Position numbers and translations under genes: made by a program. The notes below the pieces were generated by a model. The model ran no database searches. It was not told the origin of the DNA and was given only the letters and a program-made list of their open reading frames with translations. DNA of 64,000 nt from Lachnospiraceae bacterium (lineage in GTDB: Bacteria; Bacillota; Clostridia; Lachnospirales; Lachnospiraceae), in assembly GCA_017461725.1 (NCBI GenBank), contig JAFTXG010000007.1:94158-158157 (forward strand), read 5' to 3'. Below are positions 54,708-61,927 of this stretch, piece after piece. Each line of letters opens with the position of its first letter. The stretch's first letter is position 1.

Positions 54708-55631
54708 TTAGTTTTCCACCCTTTTTCCGAGGATATAAGGCGTCTCCTGGTAAACATAATAATTCAGCCAGTTCGCATACAGCGTATTCGCGTGGCATCT
54801 CCAGGACTTGATCGGCATCTGATCCGGGTCATCATTGATATAATAATTCTCTGGGATATCCGGGTTGATGCCCTTCGCCAGGTCACGGCGGTACTCCTGA
54901 TCCAGCGTCATATTATCATACTCCGGATGTCCTGTTACAAAGATATCCCGTCCGCCCTTTCCGATGATCAGATAAGGGCCGGCGATCTCGGACTCCGCAA
55001 CGATCTTCAGATCCGGATTTGCCTCAATATCCTCTCTTCTCACACCTGTATATCGGGACTGAGGAACCATAAAAGAGTCATCAAAACCGCGGATCAGCGG
55101 TGTTCTGCGATGAATCGGATAATGAGTGTACACACCGGACAGCTTTTTGCCCAGCGCATACTTCTTAATTCCGTAGTGATGGTAGAGACCGGCCTGCGCC
55201 CCCCAGCAAATGTGCAGCGTGGAGGTCACATGGGTATCCGTCCAGGTCATAATCTCCGCCAGCTCCGGCCAATACTCCACTTCCTCAAATTCCATCATCT
55301 CCACCGGCGCCCCGGTGATGATCATGCCGTCGTAATATTTGTCCTTGACCTGTTCAAAGGTAATATAAAACTGATCCAGATGAGACTTTGCCGCATTTTT
55401 GGATTCGTAGGACTCTGTGCGCATGAACGTGATATTTACCTGCAGCGGCGTGTTGGAAAGACTGCGCAGCAATGCCAGCTCAGTCGCCTCCTTCAGGGGC
55501 ATCAGGTTCAAAATCACGATCTCCAGCGGACGAATATTCTGTGCAATCGCTCTCGCCTCGTCCATGACAAAAATATTTTCATCCTCCAACTGCTTTCGCA
55601 CCGGCAAATTATTCGCAATTCTGATAGGCAT
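54708..55631 (-). CDS. metA: Homoserine O-acetyltransferase (MetA family)
   Basis: The 307-residue protein follows the MetA family from MPIRIANNLPVRKQLEDENI onward. The catalytic residues are Cys142 (HICWGAQ), His235 and Glu237 (TGHPEYD). Position 111 is Glu (GAPVEMM), the residue known to select acetyl-CoA; Gly at this site selects succinyl-CoA. It activates homoserine in methionine synthesis. AAAGGAGGAATTGAC precedes the ATG. A T-box leader lies upstream, so expression should rise when a tRNA is uncharged. Confidence 0.95.
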   Translation of the reverse strand: MPIRIANNLPVRKQLEDENIFVMDEARAIAQNIRPLEIVILNLMPLKEATELALLRSLSNTPLQVNITFMRTESYESKNAAKSHLDQFYITFEQVKDKYYDGMIITGAPVEMMEFEEVEYWPELAEIMTWTDTHVTSTLHICWGAQAGLYHHYGIKKYALGKKLSGVYTHYPIHRRTPLIRGFDDSFMVPQSRYTGVRREDIEANPDLKIVAESEIAGPYLIIGKGGRDIFVTGHPEYDNMTLDQEYRRDLAKGINPDIPENYYINDDPDQMPIKSWRCHANTLYANWLNYYVYQETPYILGKRVEN

Positions 55632-55751
55632 GTCAATTCCTCCTTTATATCTGTTTCCGCCGTCTCCGGCAGCTATCCCGGCAAAGCTTTCTTTCGTGAG
55701 AAGTCTTCACTTATCTGAACATACTCACCTGGATTTTATAGAAACTCTTTC

Positions 55752-56087
55752 TATAAAATAAAAAGCCCGCCTCCTGTTATTCAGAAGACGAGACCATGTC
55801 CCGTGTTACCACTTCTTTTCGCCTGCGCCTCGCAACGCATGCCTCTGCAGGTACATCCAAATCTCTGGTCCAAACACAGCTCTTCATGTTCTCCAGAAAT
55901 CATTTCCAATACCCAACCGCTATAACGGGCGGTCCCGTCGTAACCTTAGCAAAAACACCTCGATACGCCGCTCCGGAGCCATCTTCAGTCCATCTCTGCC
56001 CTCCGCTCTCAGCACCACGGAATCTCTGTACGGCAGGAAAATGCACCTACTCTTTCCTTCATCGCATTTCTAAATCTTATTTTATTA
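55752..56087 (-). ncRNA. T-box leader upstream of metA
   Basis: On the minus strand this leader has the parts of a T-box riboswitch. A stem I region begins about GATGAAGGAAAGAGTAGG and contains an AGAG/CTGAGAGC part. A specifier segment CTGAAGATGGCTCCGGAG contains ATG at 55982-55980. The conserved T-box GAAGTGGTAACACGG is at 55801-55815. A final GC-rich stem closes with GGCGGGCTTTTTATTTT. An uncharged tRNA, most likely tRNA-Met, would bind and block termination. GAU is the other possible specifier reading, but Met fits the gene. Confidence 0.88.
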
Positions 56088-56093
56088 TACAAT

Positions 56094-56122
56094 AGTATAA
56101 CAGCAACCGCCAAAACAGTCAA
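56094..56122 (-). promoter_or_regulatory. Promoter of the metA T-box transcript
   Basis: On the minus strand TTGACT and TATACT are separated by 17 bp, with transcription expected to start near 56087. Confidence 0.7.
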
Positions 56123-56220
56123 TCCTATATGGTATCTCAACTTTAAATCTTTTCTGATTTTCAACATTAAATCTTTTTTGACTTTTTACGAATCTTAGGT
56201 TGTACACAAATACAATATAG

Positions 56221-56376
56221 TTGTCCACCCTATATCCACTATAAATCCACAAACAATCCACTACTTATCCACCACGGTATACACATTATTGTGGATAACT
56301 CATTTCAAATTATTCACTTATCCACAAGTTGTCCACAATCCACATTTTTTTGTGGATAACTTAGCACTGTGGATAA
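56221..56376. promoter_or_regulatory. DnaA-box cluster
   Basis: Four perfect TTATCCACA boxes lie at 56290-56298 (minus), 56318-56326 (plus), 56351-56359 (minus) and 56368-56376 (minus). Near matches are at 56221 (TTGTCCACC), 56243 (AAATCCACA), 56265 (TTATCCACC), 56329 (TTGTCCACA) and 56336 (CAATCCACA). The DNA around them is very AT-rich. No dnaA, dnaN or other replication gene is adjacent, so this is more likely a DnaA-titrating or regulatory cluster than the chromosome origin. The last box ends 5 bp before a -35 box. Confidence 0.85.
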
Positions 56377-56381
56377 CTATT

Positions 56382-56410
56382 TTGACAGTATTGATTTTCT
56401 ATGCTATACT
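56382..56410 (+). promoter_or_regulatory. Promoter of the acyl-ACP thioesterase gene
   Basis: A perfect TTGACA and TATACT are separated by 17 bp, 70 bp before the ATG. A perfect DnaA box abuts the -35 side. Confidence 0.75.
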
Positions 56411-56480
56411 ATCGTCTGTACCGTTTTATCCGATGAATTCAGACCAAATATCGTTCTACTTTAACTTAAGGAGTATTATT

Positions 56481-57206
56481 ATGAAATGGACCGATCAATT
56501 CTCCATTCGTTTTGTTGACACTGACTCCGCTGGAAATCTGTCCCCCGCTACAGCCCTCCGTCTCATGGAGGAGGCAGGCAATAACCAGATCAAAGCACAG
56601 CACCCCAACTGGGAGGAACTGGCAGAAAAAAATCAGGCCTTTTTATTGAACTGTCTGAGAATGCGCTATTATAAACCTATCCGCGCCTATGATAATATTC
56701 AAGCTAATACCTGGGCCTGCCCCAGCAAGGGTGTATTTTTCAATCGCTGTTATCAGATCACCCGTGATGATGAACCGATTGCTGAGGTCAATACGATCTG
56801 GGCTCTGGTGGATCTGACCGACCGACATATCTATAAAGTAAATGAGATAGAGCTTTTCTATTGTACCGATGAGCTGCTGGTTTTGGACAAACCCACTCAA
56901 ACCCGCATTCCGACTACCGTTTCTCTTGAAAAAATCGGCGAACATACAGTCCGCTACAGCGAGACTGATTATATTCGTCACATGAACAATACCCGCTATC
57001 TGGATATGCTCTGCGACTATATTCCCGGAATAAACGCTCTCTTTGTCAACTCCATCGGCATCAAGTTTAAAGCCGAGGCACCGCTCGGAGAAAAGCTGCA
57101 GGTATACCGCGGTCAGGTAGGCAACATTTATTACTTCCGAACAATTCGTGAGGATGGACAGGTAAATGTGGAGGCTGAGATTGAAGTCGAGCCTCTCGAT
57201 TCATAA
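56481..57206 (+). CDS. Acyl-ACP thioesterase
   Basis: The 241-residue protein matches the acyl-ACP thioesterase family (PF01643), a double hotdog fold: FSIRFVDTDSAGNLSP at the start and a second repeat VRYSETDYIRHMNNTRYLDM, which holds the conserved Asn/His-type active-site segment. It releases fatty acids from acyl carrier protein. The ATG at 56481 follows TAAGGAG; the longer frame passes through the DnaA boxes and the promoter. Confidence 0.92.
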   Translation: MKWTDQFSIRFVDTDSAGNLSPATALRLMEEAGNNQIKAQHPNWEELAEKNQAFLLNCLRMRYYKPIRAYDNIQANTWACPSKGVFFNRCYQITRDDEPIAEVNTIWALVDLTDRHIYKVNEIELFYCTDELLVLDKPTQTRIPTTVSLEKIGEHTVRYSETDYIRHMNNTRYLDMLCDYIPGINALFVNSIGIKFKAEAPLGEKLQVYRGQVGNIYYFRTIREDGQVNVEAEIEVEPLDS

Positions 57207-57296
57207 ATTGTGCTCCCTTTCTCATGGACGTAACTTTATACAAAAACGACATGTTTGCCTGAGCATCTCAGCCAGTGCAAATGTGTCCTTTTTCTT

Positions 57297-57731
57297 TCAA
57301 TCTTTGCCAATTTCATAAGGCCAGTCCAGAATCCCGCCAAACTCCTTCACATTTGTGTATCCCATAGCTGCCAGCTCTGCCGCCGCGTTTTTACTCCGTC
57401 TGCCGCTTCTGCAATAGACCAAAATCAATTGATCCTTGTCGGTCAGCTCATCCTCTGCCCTCTCGCTGATTTCTGTATCCGGGATCAATATCGCGCCTGC
57501 AATATGACCTTCCGCGTATTCCTGCGCGGTACGCACATCCAGAATAATATAATCCTCCTGGGTATCCATGATTTTCTTTGCTTCTTGAGATGTAATCTGC
57601 ATATATCCGTCCTTTCCTCCGGCCTGATCCTTTGTTCCACAGCCAACCAGACCTGCCACTGTTAGTATGACCAGACAACAATTTATTATCCCGGACAGAA
57701 TGTAACTTGTTTTACTATTTTCTTTTTTCAT
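57297..57731 (-). CDS. Rhodanese-like lipoprotein
   Basis: The 144-residue protein has a lipoprotein signal with lipobox LVGC (Cys31) and one rhodanese domain (about 45-144) with ILDVRTAQEYAEGHI and the active-site loop VYCRSGRRS (Cys107). It would move sulfane sulfur or reduce a substrate at the outer face of the membrane. The start at MKKENS follows AGGG and lies 17 bp inside the end of the upstream FUSC gene, so translation is probably coupled. Confidence 0.9.
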   Translation of the reverse strand: MKKENSKTSYILSGIINCCLVILTVAGLVGCGTKDQAGGKDGYMQITSQEAKKIMDTQEDYIILDVRTAQEYAEGHIAGAILIPDTEISERAEDELTDKDQLILVYCRSGRRSKNAAAELAAMGYTNVKEFGGILDWPYEIGKD

Positions 57732-58938
57732 TATTTTCCCTGCCCGATAACACATTCTCCGTCTCCGAAATTGGCGCCTTTGGAATTGATACTGCGGAAT
57801 CTGACGCTTCCGGAGCTGACTCTTTCAGCGTTGACATTTCCGGAGTTGACTCTTCCACAGTTGACTCTTTCAGCGTTGACATTCCCTGAGTTGACTCTTC
57901 CACAGTTGACTCTTTCAGTGTTGACGTTTCTCGATTTGGAGTTTCCTGAATTTTCCCCAGCGCACCGAGCAGTTCTTCCCTCAACTTAAGAATCCTACTC
58001 ACGTGGTAATTTGTTACGATATCTTGTACGATATCCTGATCCTGTACGACATCCTGGTCTTGTATGATATCCTGATTTTGTACGATATCCTGATTCTGCA
58101 CAATATCCAAATCATAAACCATATCCAACGCTCTCTGATCCCTGATCTCCGCACCGGAATTAACCAGGCGTTCACGATTTACTTCATTGAGCCTGCCCGG
58201 TCTTCCCATCCGGCAAAGGACCTCCATCTCCGCCACCAGCAAACGAGCTTTGCCCTCACAGATTTTAAACTGCTCAAGCTCCTGACGCTGCCGATTCAAA
58301 CGAAGTACCAACTTTTGATTTTCAAATATCTTCAGTTGTCTCGCCATATCATCAATCTTGCCGGACATCACCTCTGCCCTTGGCAACACATCATCGCCGT
58401 CGAACATATTCTCCAAAAACAAAATCAATTCTCTGTCCAGACTCTCTGCCGTCAATCGAATCTGCCGACTGTTATCATAGGGAAAAATCAATGTATTGAT
58501 CAACATACCGATACCAAGACCGATTGCTGTGTCCCAGATACGGCCAAATGCATATGTCATCGGCTGAACATCCGGTGTCGTGCACACCATCACCACAATA
58601 AAACAGGGCAATGATGGTGAAAAACGAATCCGAAAAGCGTTATAAAGTGTGATCACCAGCACCATTCCGATACCAGTTGCCACCAGAGGATGCACCGGCA
58701 GAAAGCGCAAAAGTACACCGGCCATCGCACCAAACAATACACCCACGATTTGTGTAATGCAGGATTCCATCGATTCTTTAAATGTCGGCTGAACAGCCGC
58801 CATCGCTCCCAACATCGCAAAAATCAATTTGGACGTAGTGGCACCGTAGGAATCCACCACAATCATGGAAATAATAACCGCTGCCACCGTTTTTATTGTT
58901 CGCAAACCAATATGAACTCTTGAACGCTTTTTCTGCAT
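57715..58938 (-). CDS. FUSC/aromatic acid exporter family membrane protein with repetitive tail
   Basis: The 407-residue protein has four or five membrane helices in the first 165 residues (VAAVIISMIVVDSYGA, LIFAMLGAMAAVQPTF, VATGIGMVLVITLYNAF, AIGLGIGMLINTLIFPYDNS), as in the ArAE_1/FUSC family (PF06081). A helical cytosolic part follows. The tail holds two in-frame repeats: six-residue units near 285-312 (QDIVQN type) and 15-residue units near 340-375 (STLKESTVEES type). The function of the family is not well defined; export of aromatic or acidic compounds is assumed. The ATG at 58938 follows GGGGG by 6 nt. Confidence 0.85.
   Translation of the reverse strand: MQKKRSRVHIGLRTIKTVAAVIISMIVVDSYGATTSKLIFAMLGAMAAVQPTFKESMESCITQIVGVLFGAMAGVLLRFLPVHPLVATGIGMVLVITLYNAFRIRFSPSLPCFIVVMVCTTPDVQPMTYAFGRIWDTAIGLGIGMLINTLIFPYDNSRQIRLTAESLDRELILFLENMFDGDDVLPRAEVMSGKIDDMARQLKIFENQKLVLRLNRQRQELEQFKICEGKARLLVAEMEVLCRMGRPGRLNEVNRERLVNSGAEIRDQRALDMVYDLDIVQNQDIVQNQDIIQDQDVVQDQDIVQDIVTNYHVSRILKLREELLGALGKIQETPNRETSTLKESTVEESTQGMSTLKESTVEESTPEMSTLKESAPEASDSAVSIPKAPISETENVLSGRENNEKRK
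57830..57919 (-). repeat. 45-bp in-frame minisatellite in the FUSC gene
   Basis: Two full 45-bp units start at 57830 and 57875, with partial units on both sides. Each codes for 15 residues rich in Ser, Thr and Glu. Confidence 0.85.
58028..58099 (-). repeat. 18-bp in-frame minisatellite in the FUSC gene
   Basis: Four units of 18 bp start at 58028, 58046, 58064 and 58082 (ACGATATCCTGATTTTGT type), with partial copies at both ends. Each codes for six residues such as QDIVQN. Confidence 0.88.
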
Positions 58939-59184
58939 GGGCAACCCCCTTATTTATTTCTGTTCCATTTCTACATTTCTATTTTTAAATAAAATATTCT
59001 TTTTCTATTTTACACTGTTCTCCCCCTAAATACAATCTTTCCTTATTTAAAATTAATTTGTCACAAAATATTCTTATATATGGACCATTTCTTAAAAATA
59101 TCTTTACACATTCTTAATAAATACTTTCATTTTTTTAACAATTGTGTTATAATCCAATAAAATCCCATTACCTGGAGAATAATG

Positions 59185-60384
59185 ATGAGATACAAAAGAC
59201 CAAACCTATTTTATTACCGACTCACCCAAGGAGTGTCTTGGTTTGTTTCAACATTTATATTCAAACGGAAGATTCTCAGAAATGAGATAAATGGGAAAAA
59301 AGGACCTTTCGTTGTAATTGCCAACCACCAGGCAGCCTTTGATTTCGTCAATTTAATCGGCATCACCAAGAGACCCATGACCTTCGTTGTCAGCAATTCT
59401 TTTTATCATTCGCTTCCTGTGAAGGAAATTATTGATAAACTGGGCATGATCCCTAAACAGCAATTTCAAACCTCCTTTGAGGACATCAAAAAAATGAAAG
59501 CAGTCATCGAAAACGGTGAAGTTTTGGTTCTTTATCCCGCCGGACTTATGTGTGAAGATGGCATTTCCACTCCTATTCCTACAGCTACTTACAAGTTTTT
59601 GAAGATGTTGAAAGCAGACATCTATATTGCAAAGACCAGCGGTACTTATTTCGCTATGCCCAAATGGAGCAGTGGTATGAGACCAGGCAAAACCTACATG
59701 GATGTTTATAAACTCTTTTCCAAAGAGGAACTGACATCTCTGGATCTTAAGACTATTCAGAGACGGACTGATGAAGCCATTTTGTTTGATGCTTACCGGG
59801 AACAGGAAACGTTAAAGGTAAAATACAAGGATAATGATAACATTGAAGGCCTGGAAAATGTTCTCTATATGTGTCCACACTGTAAAACAGAGTTTTCCAT
59901 GAAAATAAAGGATAAGCATACCATTTACTGCAACCACTGTGGATATGAAGAAACCAGTGATGAATATGCTTTTCTACACAATCACCGCGGTCTTGGAAGA
60001 GAAATGCGCTACGTTTCCGATTGGAGTAAGTTTATTCATGAAGAATTAAAAACGAAGATTGAACAAGGAATAGAAAAAACTATCTGCGCAGCGACAAAGA
60101 TTCATATGATCGATTACGCAAAAAAGAGATTTGTCGAAGTAGGACACGGCACGGTAAGTCTTTGCAGAGATCATTTTCAATTAGATGGTTTCATCAATGA
60201 CAATAAGGTAAATTTAGTAATTCCGACAACAAATATTCCTACACTTCCCTTCACGCCCGGTAAACATTTAGAACTCCAGCATGGAGATCAAATTTACCGT
60301 TGTGTGCTGAATGACGGAAAGCTAGTCATGAAATTTATTAATATGATCAAGATTTTCTTTGAACTCAATCGAATTTCAGCATAA
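59185..60384 (+). CDS. Lysophospholipid acyltransferase family protein with zinc ribbon
   Basis: This protein of 399 residues has an N-terminal PlsC-type acyltransferase domain: IANHQAAFDF gives the catalytic HX4D, and VLYPAG the later substrate loop. A CXXC pair of motifs (MCPHC, then YCNHCGY about 20 residues on) forms a zinc ribbon near residue 230-255, and about 140 more residues follow. It probably acylates a lysolipid at the membrane. Two ATGs are adjacent (59182 and 59185); the second has the better 7-nt gap from GGAG. Confidence 0.87.
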   Translation: MRYKRPNLFYYRLTQGVSWFVSTFIFKRKILRNEINGKKGPFVVIANHQAAFDFVNLIGITKRPMTFVVSNSFYHSLPVKEIIDKLGMIPKQQFQTSFEDIKKMKAVIENGEVLVLYPAGLMCEDGISTPIPTATYKFLKMLKADIYIAKTSGTYFAMPKWSSGMRPGKTYMDVYKLFSKEELTSLDLKTIQRRTDEAILFDAYREQETLKVKYKDNDNIEGLENVLYMCPHCKTEFSMKIKDKHTIYCNHCGYEETSDEYAFLHNHRGLGREMRYVSDWSKFIHEELKTKIEQGIEKTICAATKIHMIDYAKKRFVEVGHGTVSLCRDHFQLDGFINDNKVNLVIPTTNIPTLPFTPGKHLELQHGDQIYRCVLNDGKLVMKFINMIKIFFELNRISA

Positions 60385-60387
60385 TTA

Positions 60388-60429
60388 AAAACCTCGTATA
60401 GCTATACTAATTAGCTTATGCGAGGTTTT
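60388..60429 (+). terminator. Terminator of the acyltransferase gene
   Basis: AAAACCTCG and CGAGGTTTT form the stem, followed by CTTTC. It begins 3 bp past the stop codon. Confidence 0.75.
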
Positions 60430-60462
60430 CTTTCTATCACAAATAAAACACTACCTAAAAAT

Positions 60463-60507
60463 AAAAAGCCCAGAAACATTCCTTTAATTAAGAATGTTCA
60501 GGGTTTT
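60463..60507 (-). terminator. Original tRNA-Lys terminator, now separated from its gene
   Basis: On the minus strand GAACATTC pairs with GAATGTTT, and AACCC with GGGCTT, followed by CTTTTTATTTTT. It lies just outside the left end of the integrative element, where the 3' end of the tRNA gene would have been before insertion. Confidence 0.65.
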
Positions 60508-60520
60508 GAATATCCTTTAT

Positions 60521-60568
60521 TTAGAGTGAGCCACCCGGGACTCGAACCCGGGACAACTTGATTAAAAG
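60521..60568. repeat. attL, 48-bp direct repeat
   Basis: Identical to 63911-63958. It is the left-over 3' half of tRNA-Lys, cut at the anticodon loop; the sequence beyond it (GGTTAGGG) no longer matches a tRNA. Confidence 0.92.
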
Positions 60569-61003
60569 GTTAGGGAATAATGTCTGTAGCGCTCTCCGAT
60601 CACTCCGGGAATGGTTGCCGAGGTGGGACAGGGGCGCTTCTCAGCCCATGCCCGCCGAGCCATCTTGCGGAGCCAAATGCGGGAGCGAAGCGGATCGCAT
60701 GACCGCCCACAAGACCAGCATTACCTTGCGGTTGCCGTTTATGAGGGGTGCGGAGATCATCCAGCGGTTGCCGATCTGACAGGCGCACGCTTTGACCACC
60801 CTCTCACACTGGCGGATGATATAGACTCGTGTGTAGCCATGCTCTGGCGGTAGGCTCTGCCAACTCGCGCGCCGTAGGCGCATTACCAGTGAGTACCGGA
60901 GCGCGTCATGAGCACCGCATCGGCCAGCGAAGCGCAGACGCTGCGAGCGCAGTGTCGCGTGTAGGAGCGGAACGGACGGAGCCGACAGCCTTGCTCGATA
61001 GCC
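60569..61003. other. GC-rich stretch of the element without a convincing gene
   Basis: About 435 bp, clearly richer in G and C than the flanks and the rest of the element. Several short frames exist on both strands, but none has a ribosome site or a recognisable product. It contains small palindromes such as GCGCCGTAGGCGC (60870-60882), and repeated CGAAGCG/GCGAGCG strings. It could be a structured RNA, a second-strand origin or a regulatory zone. Confidence 0.5.
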
Positions 61004-61038
61004 AAAAAAGTAGCGGTAGAGATTTGTCCCTACCGCTA
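61004..61038 (-). terminator. Terminator of the XRE regulator gene
   Basis: TAGCGGTAG and CTACCGCTA form a 9-bp stem that includes the stop codon; CTTTTTT follows on the minus strand. Confidence 0.8.
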
Positions 61039-61413
61039 GTTTATTTCTTCTGCGTCTATGGTGTCTACAAGTTCAGATTCGCCAGTTAAAAGATCGCGAT
61101 TCCAAATATTGTAATTACTAGATTCGATAATATATGTTTTCCCATCGGTTGCATCAATTTCATTTGTGTCAATATGGGGTGTAACATACATATCTTGGTC
61201 GCTTGGTGTTTTGAACTCGCCGACTGTGATCTCCATAATATCGCCGGGTTGGCATCCGAGGAATACACATATTTTCTCGATTGCTTCACCGCTTATATAT
61301 TCGCCTTTAGATAATTTCGCAACAGTCTTGGGGGAAAGAATAGAACGTAGATCGGACTTCTTCATCCCTCTCCGGTTTAATAAATCGAACAGCTTGTAAT
61401 ATCTGATTCCCAT
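61036..61413 (-). CDS. XRE family regulator of the element
   Basis: The 125-residue protein has a Cro/C1-type helix-turn-helix (HTH_26-like) in residues 5-60: YKLFDLLNRRGMKKSDLR, then SPKTVAKLSKGEYIS and IEKICVFLGCQPGDIMEI. The last 60 residues are acidic and unknown. CGGAGGG precedes the ATG. It is divergent from the integration/transfer genes and should act as the element's repressor, binding the GGAACA repeats between the two promoters. Confidence 0.88.
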   Translation of the reverse strand: MGIRYYKLFDLLNRRGMKKSDLRSILSPKTVAKLSKGEYISGEAIEKICVFLGCQPGDIMEITVGEFKTPSDQDMYVTPHIDTNEIDATDGKTYIIESSNYNIWNRDLLTGESELVDTIDAEEIN

Positions 61414-61439
61414 TGAAAATCCCTCCGTTTCTGCCTTTG

Positions 61440-61468
61440 ATTATACGTCATTTTGGGCAATAGGTCAA
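61440..61468 (-). promoter_or_regulatory. Promoter of the XRE gene
   Basis: On the minus strand TTGACC and a perfect TATAAT are separated by 17 bp, 27 bp before the ATG. Confidence 0.75.
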
Positions 61469-61500
61469 TCAAAATCGTGTTCCCAAATATAAACTTTTTG

Positions 61501-61529
61501 TTGACAATACGGAACAGATGTGGTAATGT
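61501..61529 (+). promoter_or_regulatory. Promoter of the relaxase-integrase operon, with GGAACA operators
   Basis: TTGACA and TAATGT are separated by 17 bp. GGAACA occurs in the spacer (61511) and downstream (61538, 61559), and its complement at 61478, a likely set of sites for the XRE protein. Confidence 0.7.
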
Positions 61530-61580
61530 ATCTCTAGGGAACATTTTGTACCCATTAAGGAACATTGAAAGGGTGATCTT

Positions 61581-61796
61581 ATGGCAGTAGCACATGAGGA
61601 CGCTTTCAGAGAAACGCTTCACCGCTTGCCGGATCGTGAGCTGATCGCCGGACAGGGCTTTGTACATGCGGTCTTAAACGACTATGCAGAGAATGGAGCC
61701 TGTGATGGATGGGCGATTGATGAGTTCGCCGATCTGCATGACTGGATACGATCAGAAATGGCTTTGCGGTTTGCGTTGGAGAGACTGGGAGCGTGA
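61581..61796 (+). CDS. Small protein of unknown function (71 aa)
   Basis: I do not recognise this acidic, alpha-helical protein (AFRETLHRLPDRELIAGQGF, GWAIDEFADLHDWIRSEM). GAAAGGGTG lies 5 nt before the ATG and a promoter is placed just upstream, so it is probably made. It has no helix-turn-helix of the excisionase kind. A GTG frame of 36 codons overlaps its stop (61793-61903) but runs through the oriT-like repeat and is doubtful. It could be a transfer accessory or a regulator. Confidence 0.7.
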   Translation: MAVAHEDAFRETLHRLPDRELIAGQGFVHAVLNDYAENGACDGWAIDEFADLHDWIRSEMALRFALERLGA

Positions 61797-61877
61797 GGAT
61801 CACCGGCGAGGGCGCATGCGAGGGAGACCCGCCAGCGCCCCGCCGATACCTCATCGGGACACCCGCAAATTTCATTA

Positions 61878-61901
61878 ACCCCCGTATAGTAACACGGGGG
61901 T
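61878..61901 (+). other. oriT/nick-site-like inverted repeat
   Basis: ACCCCCGT and ACGGGGGT are perfect 8-bp arms around the 8-nt loop ATAGTAAC, 24 nt in all, ending 26 bp before the relaxase ATG. From memory, the oriT sites of Tn916 and ICEBs1 are also 24-nt repeats with ACCCCC and GGGGGT arms and a CTAACA-like loop, cut by relaxases of the same family. This placement and form strongly suggest the nicking site for the protein encoded next to it. Confidence 0.78.
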
Positions 61902-61927
61902 AGTAATTCCAAACTAGGGGGGAAACA

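Noticed and set aside
56221..56376. Chromosomal origin oriC
   Set aside because: DnaA boxes are present, but dnaA, dnaN, recF or gyrB are not; neighbours are metabolic genes. It is reported as a DnaA-box cluster instead.
60558..61089. Short frames in the GC-rich part of the element on both strands
   Set aside because: None has a ribosome site, and translations are rich in Arg/Ser/Ala with no likeness to known proteins.
61793..61903. 36-codon GTG frame overlapping the 71-aa gene stop
   Set aside because: No own ribosome site, and it runs across the oriT-like repeat. It might be translated by coupling, but the support is too weak for a feature.
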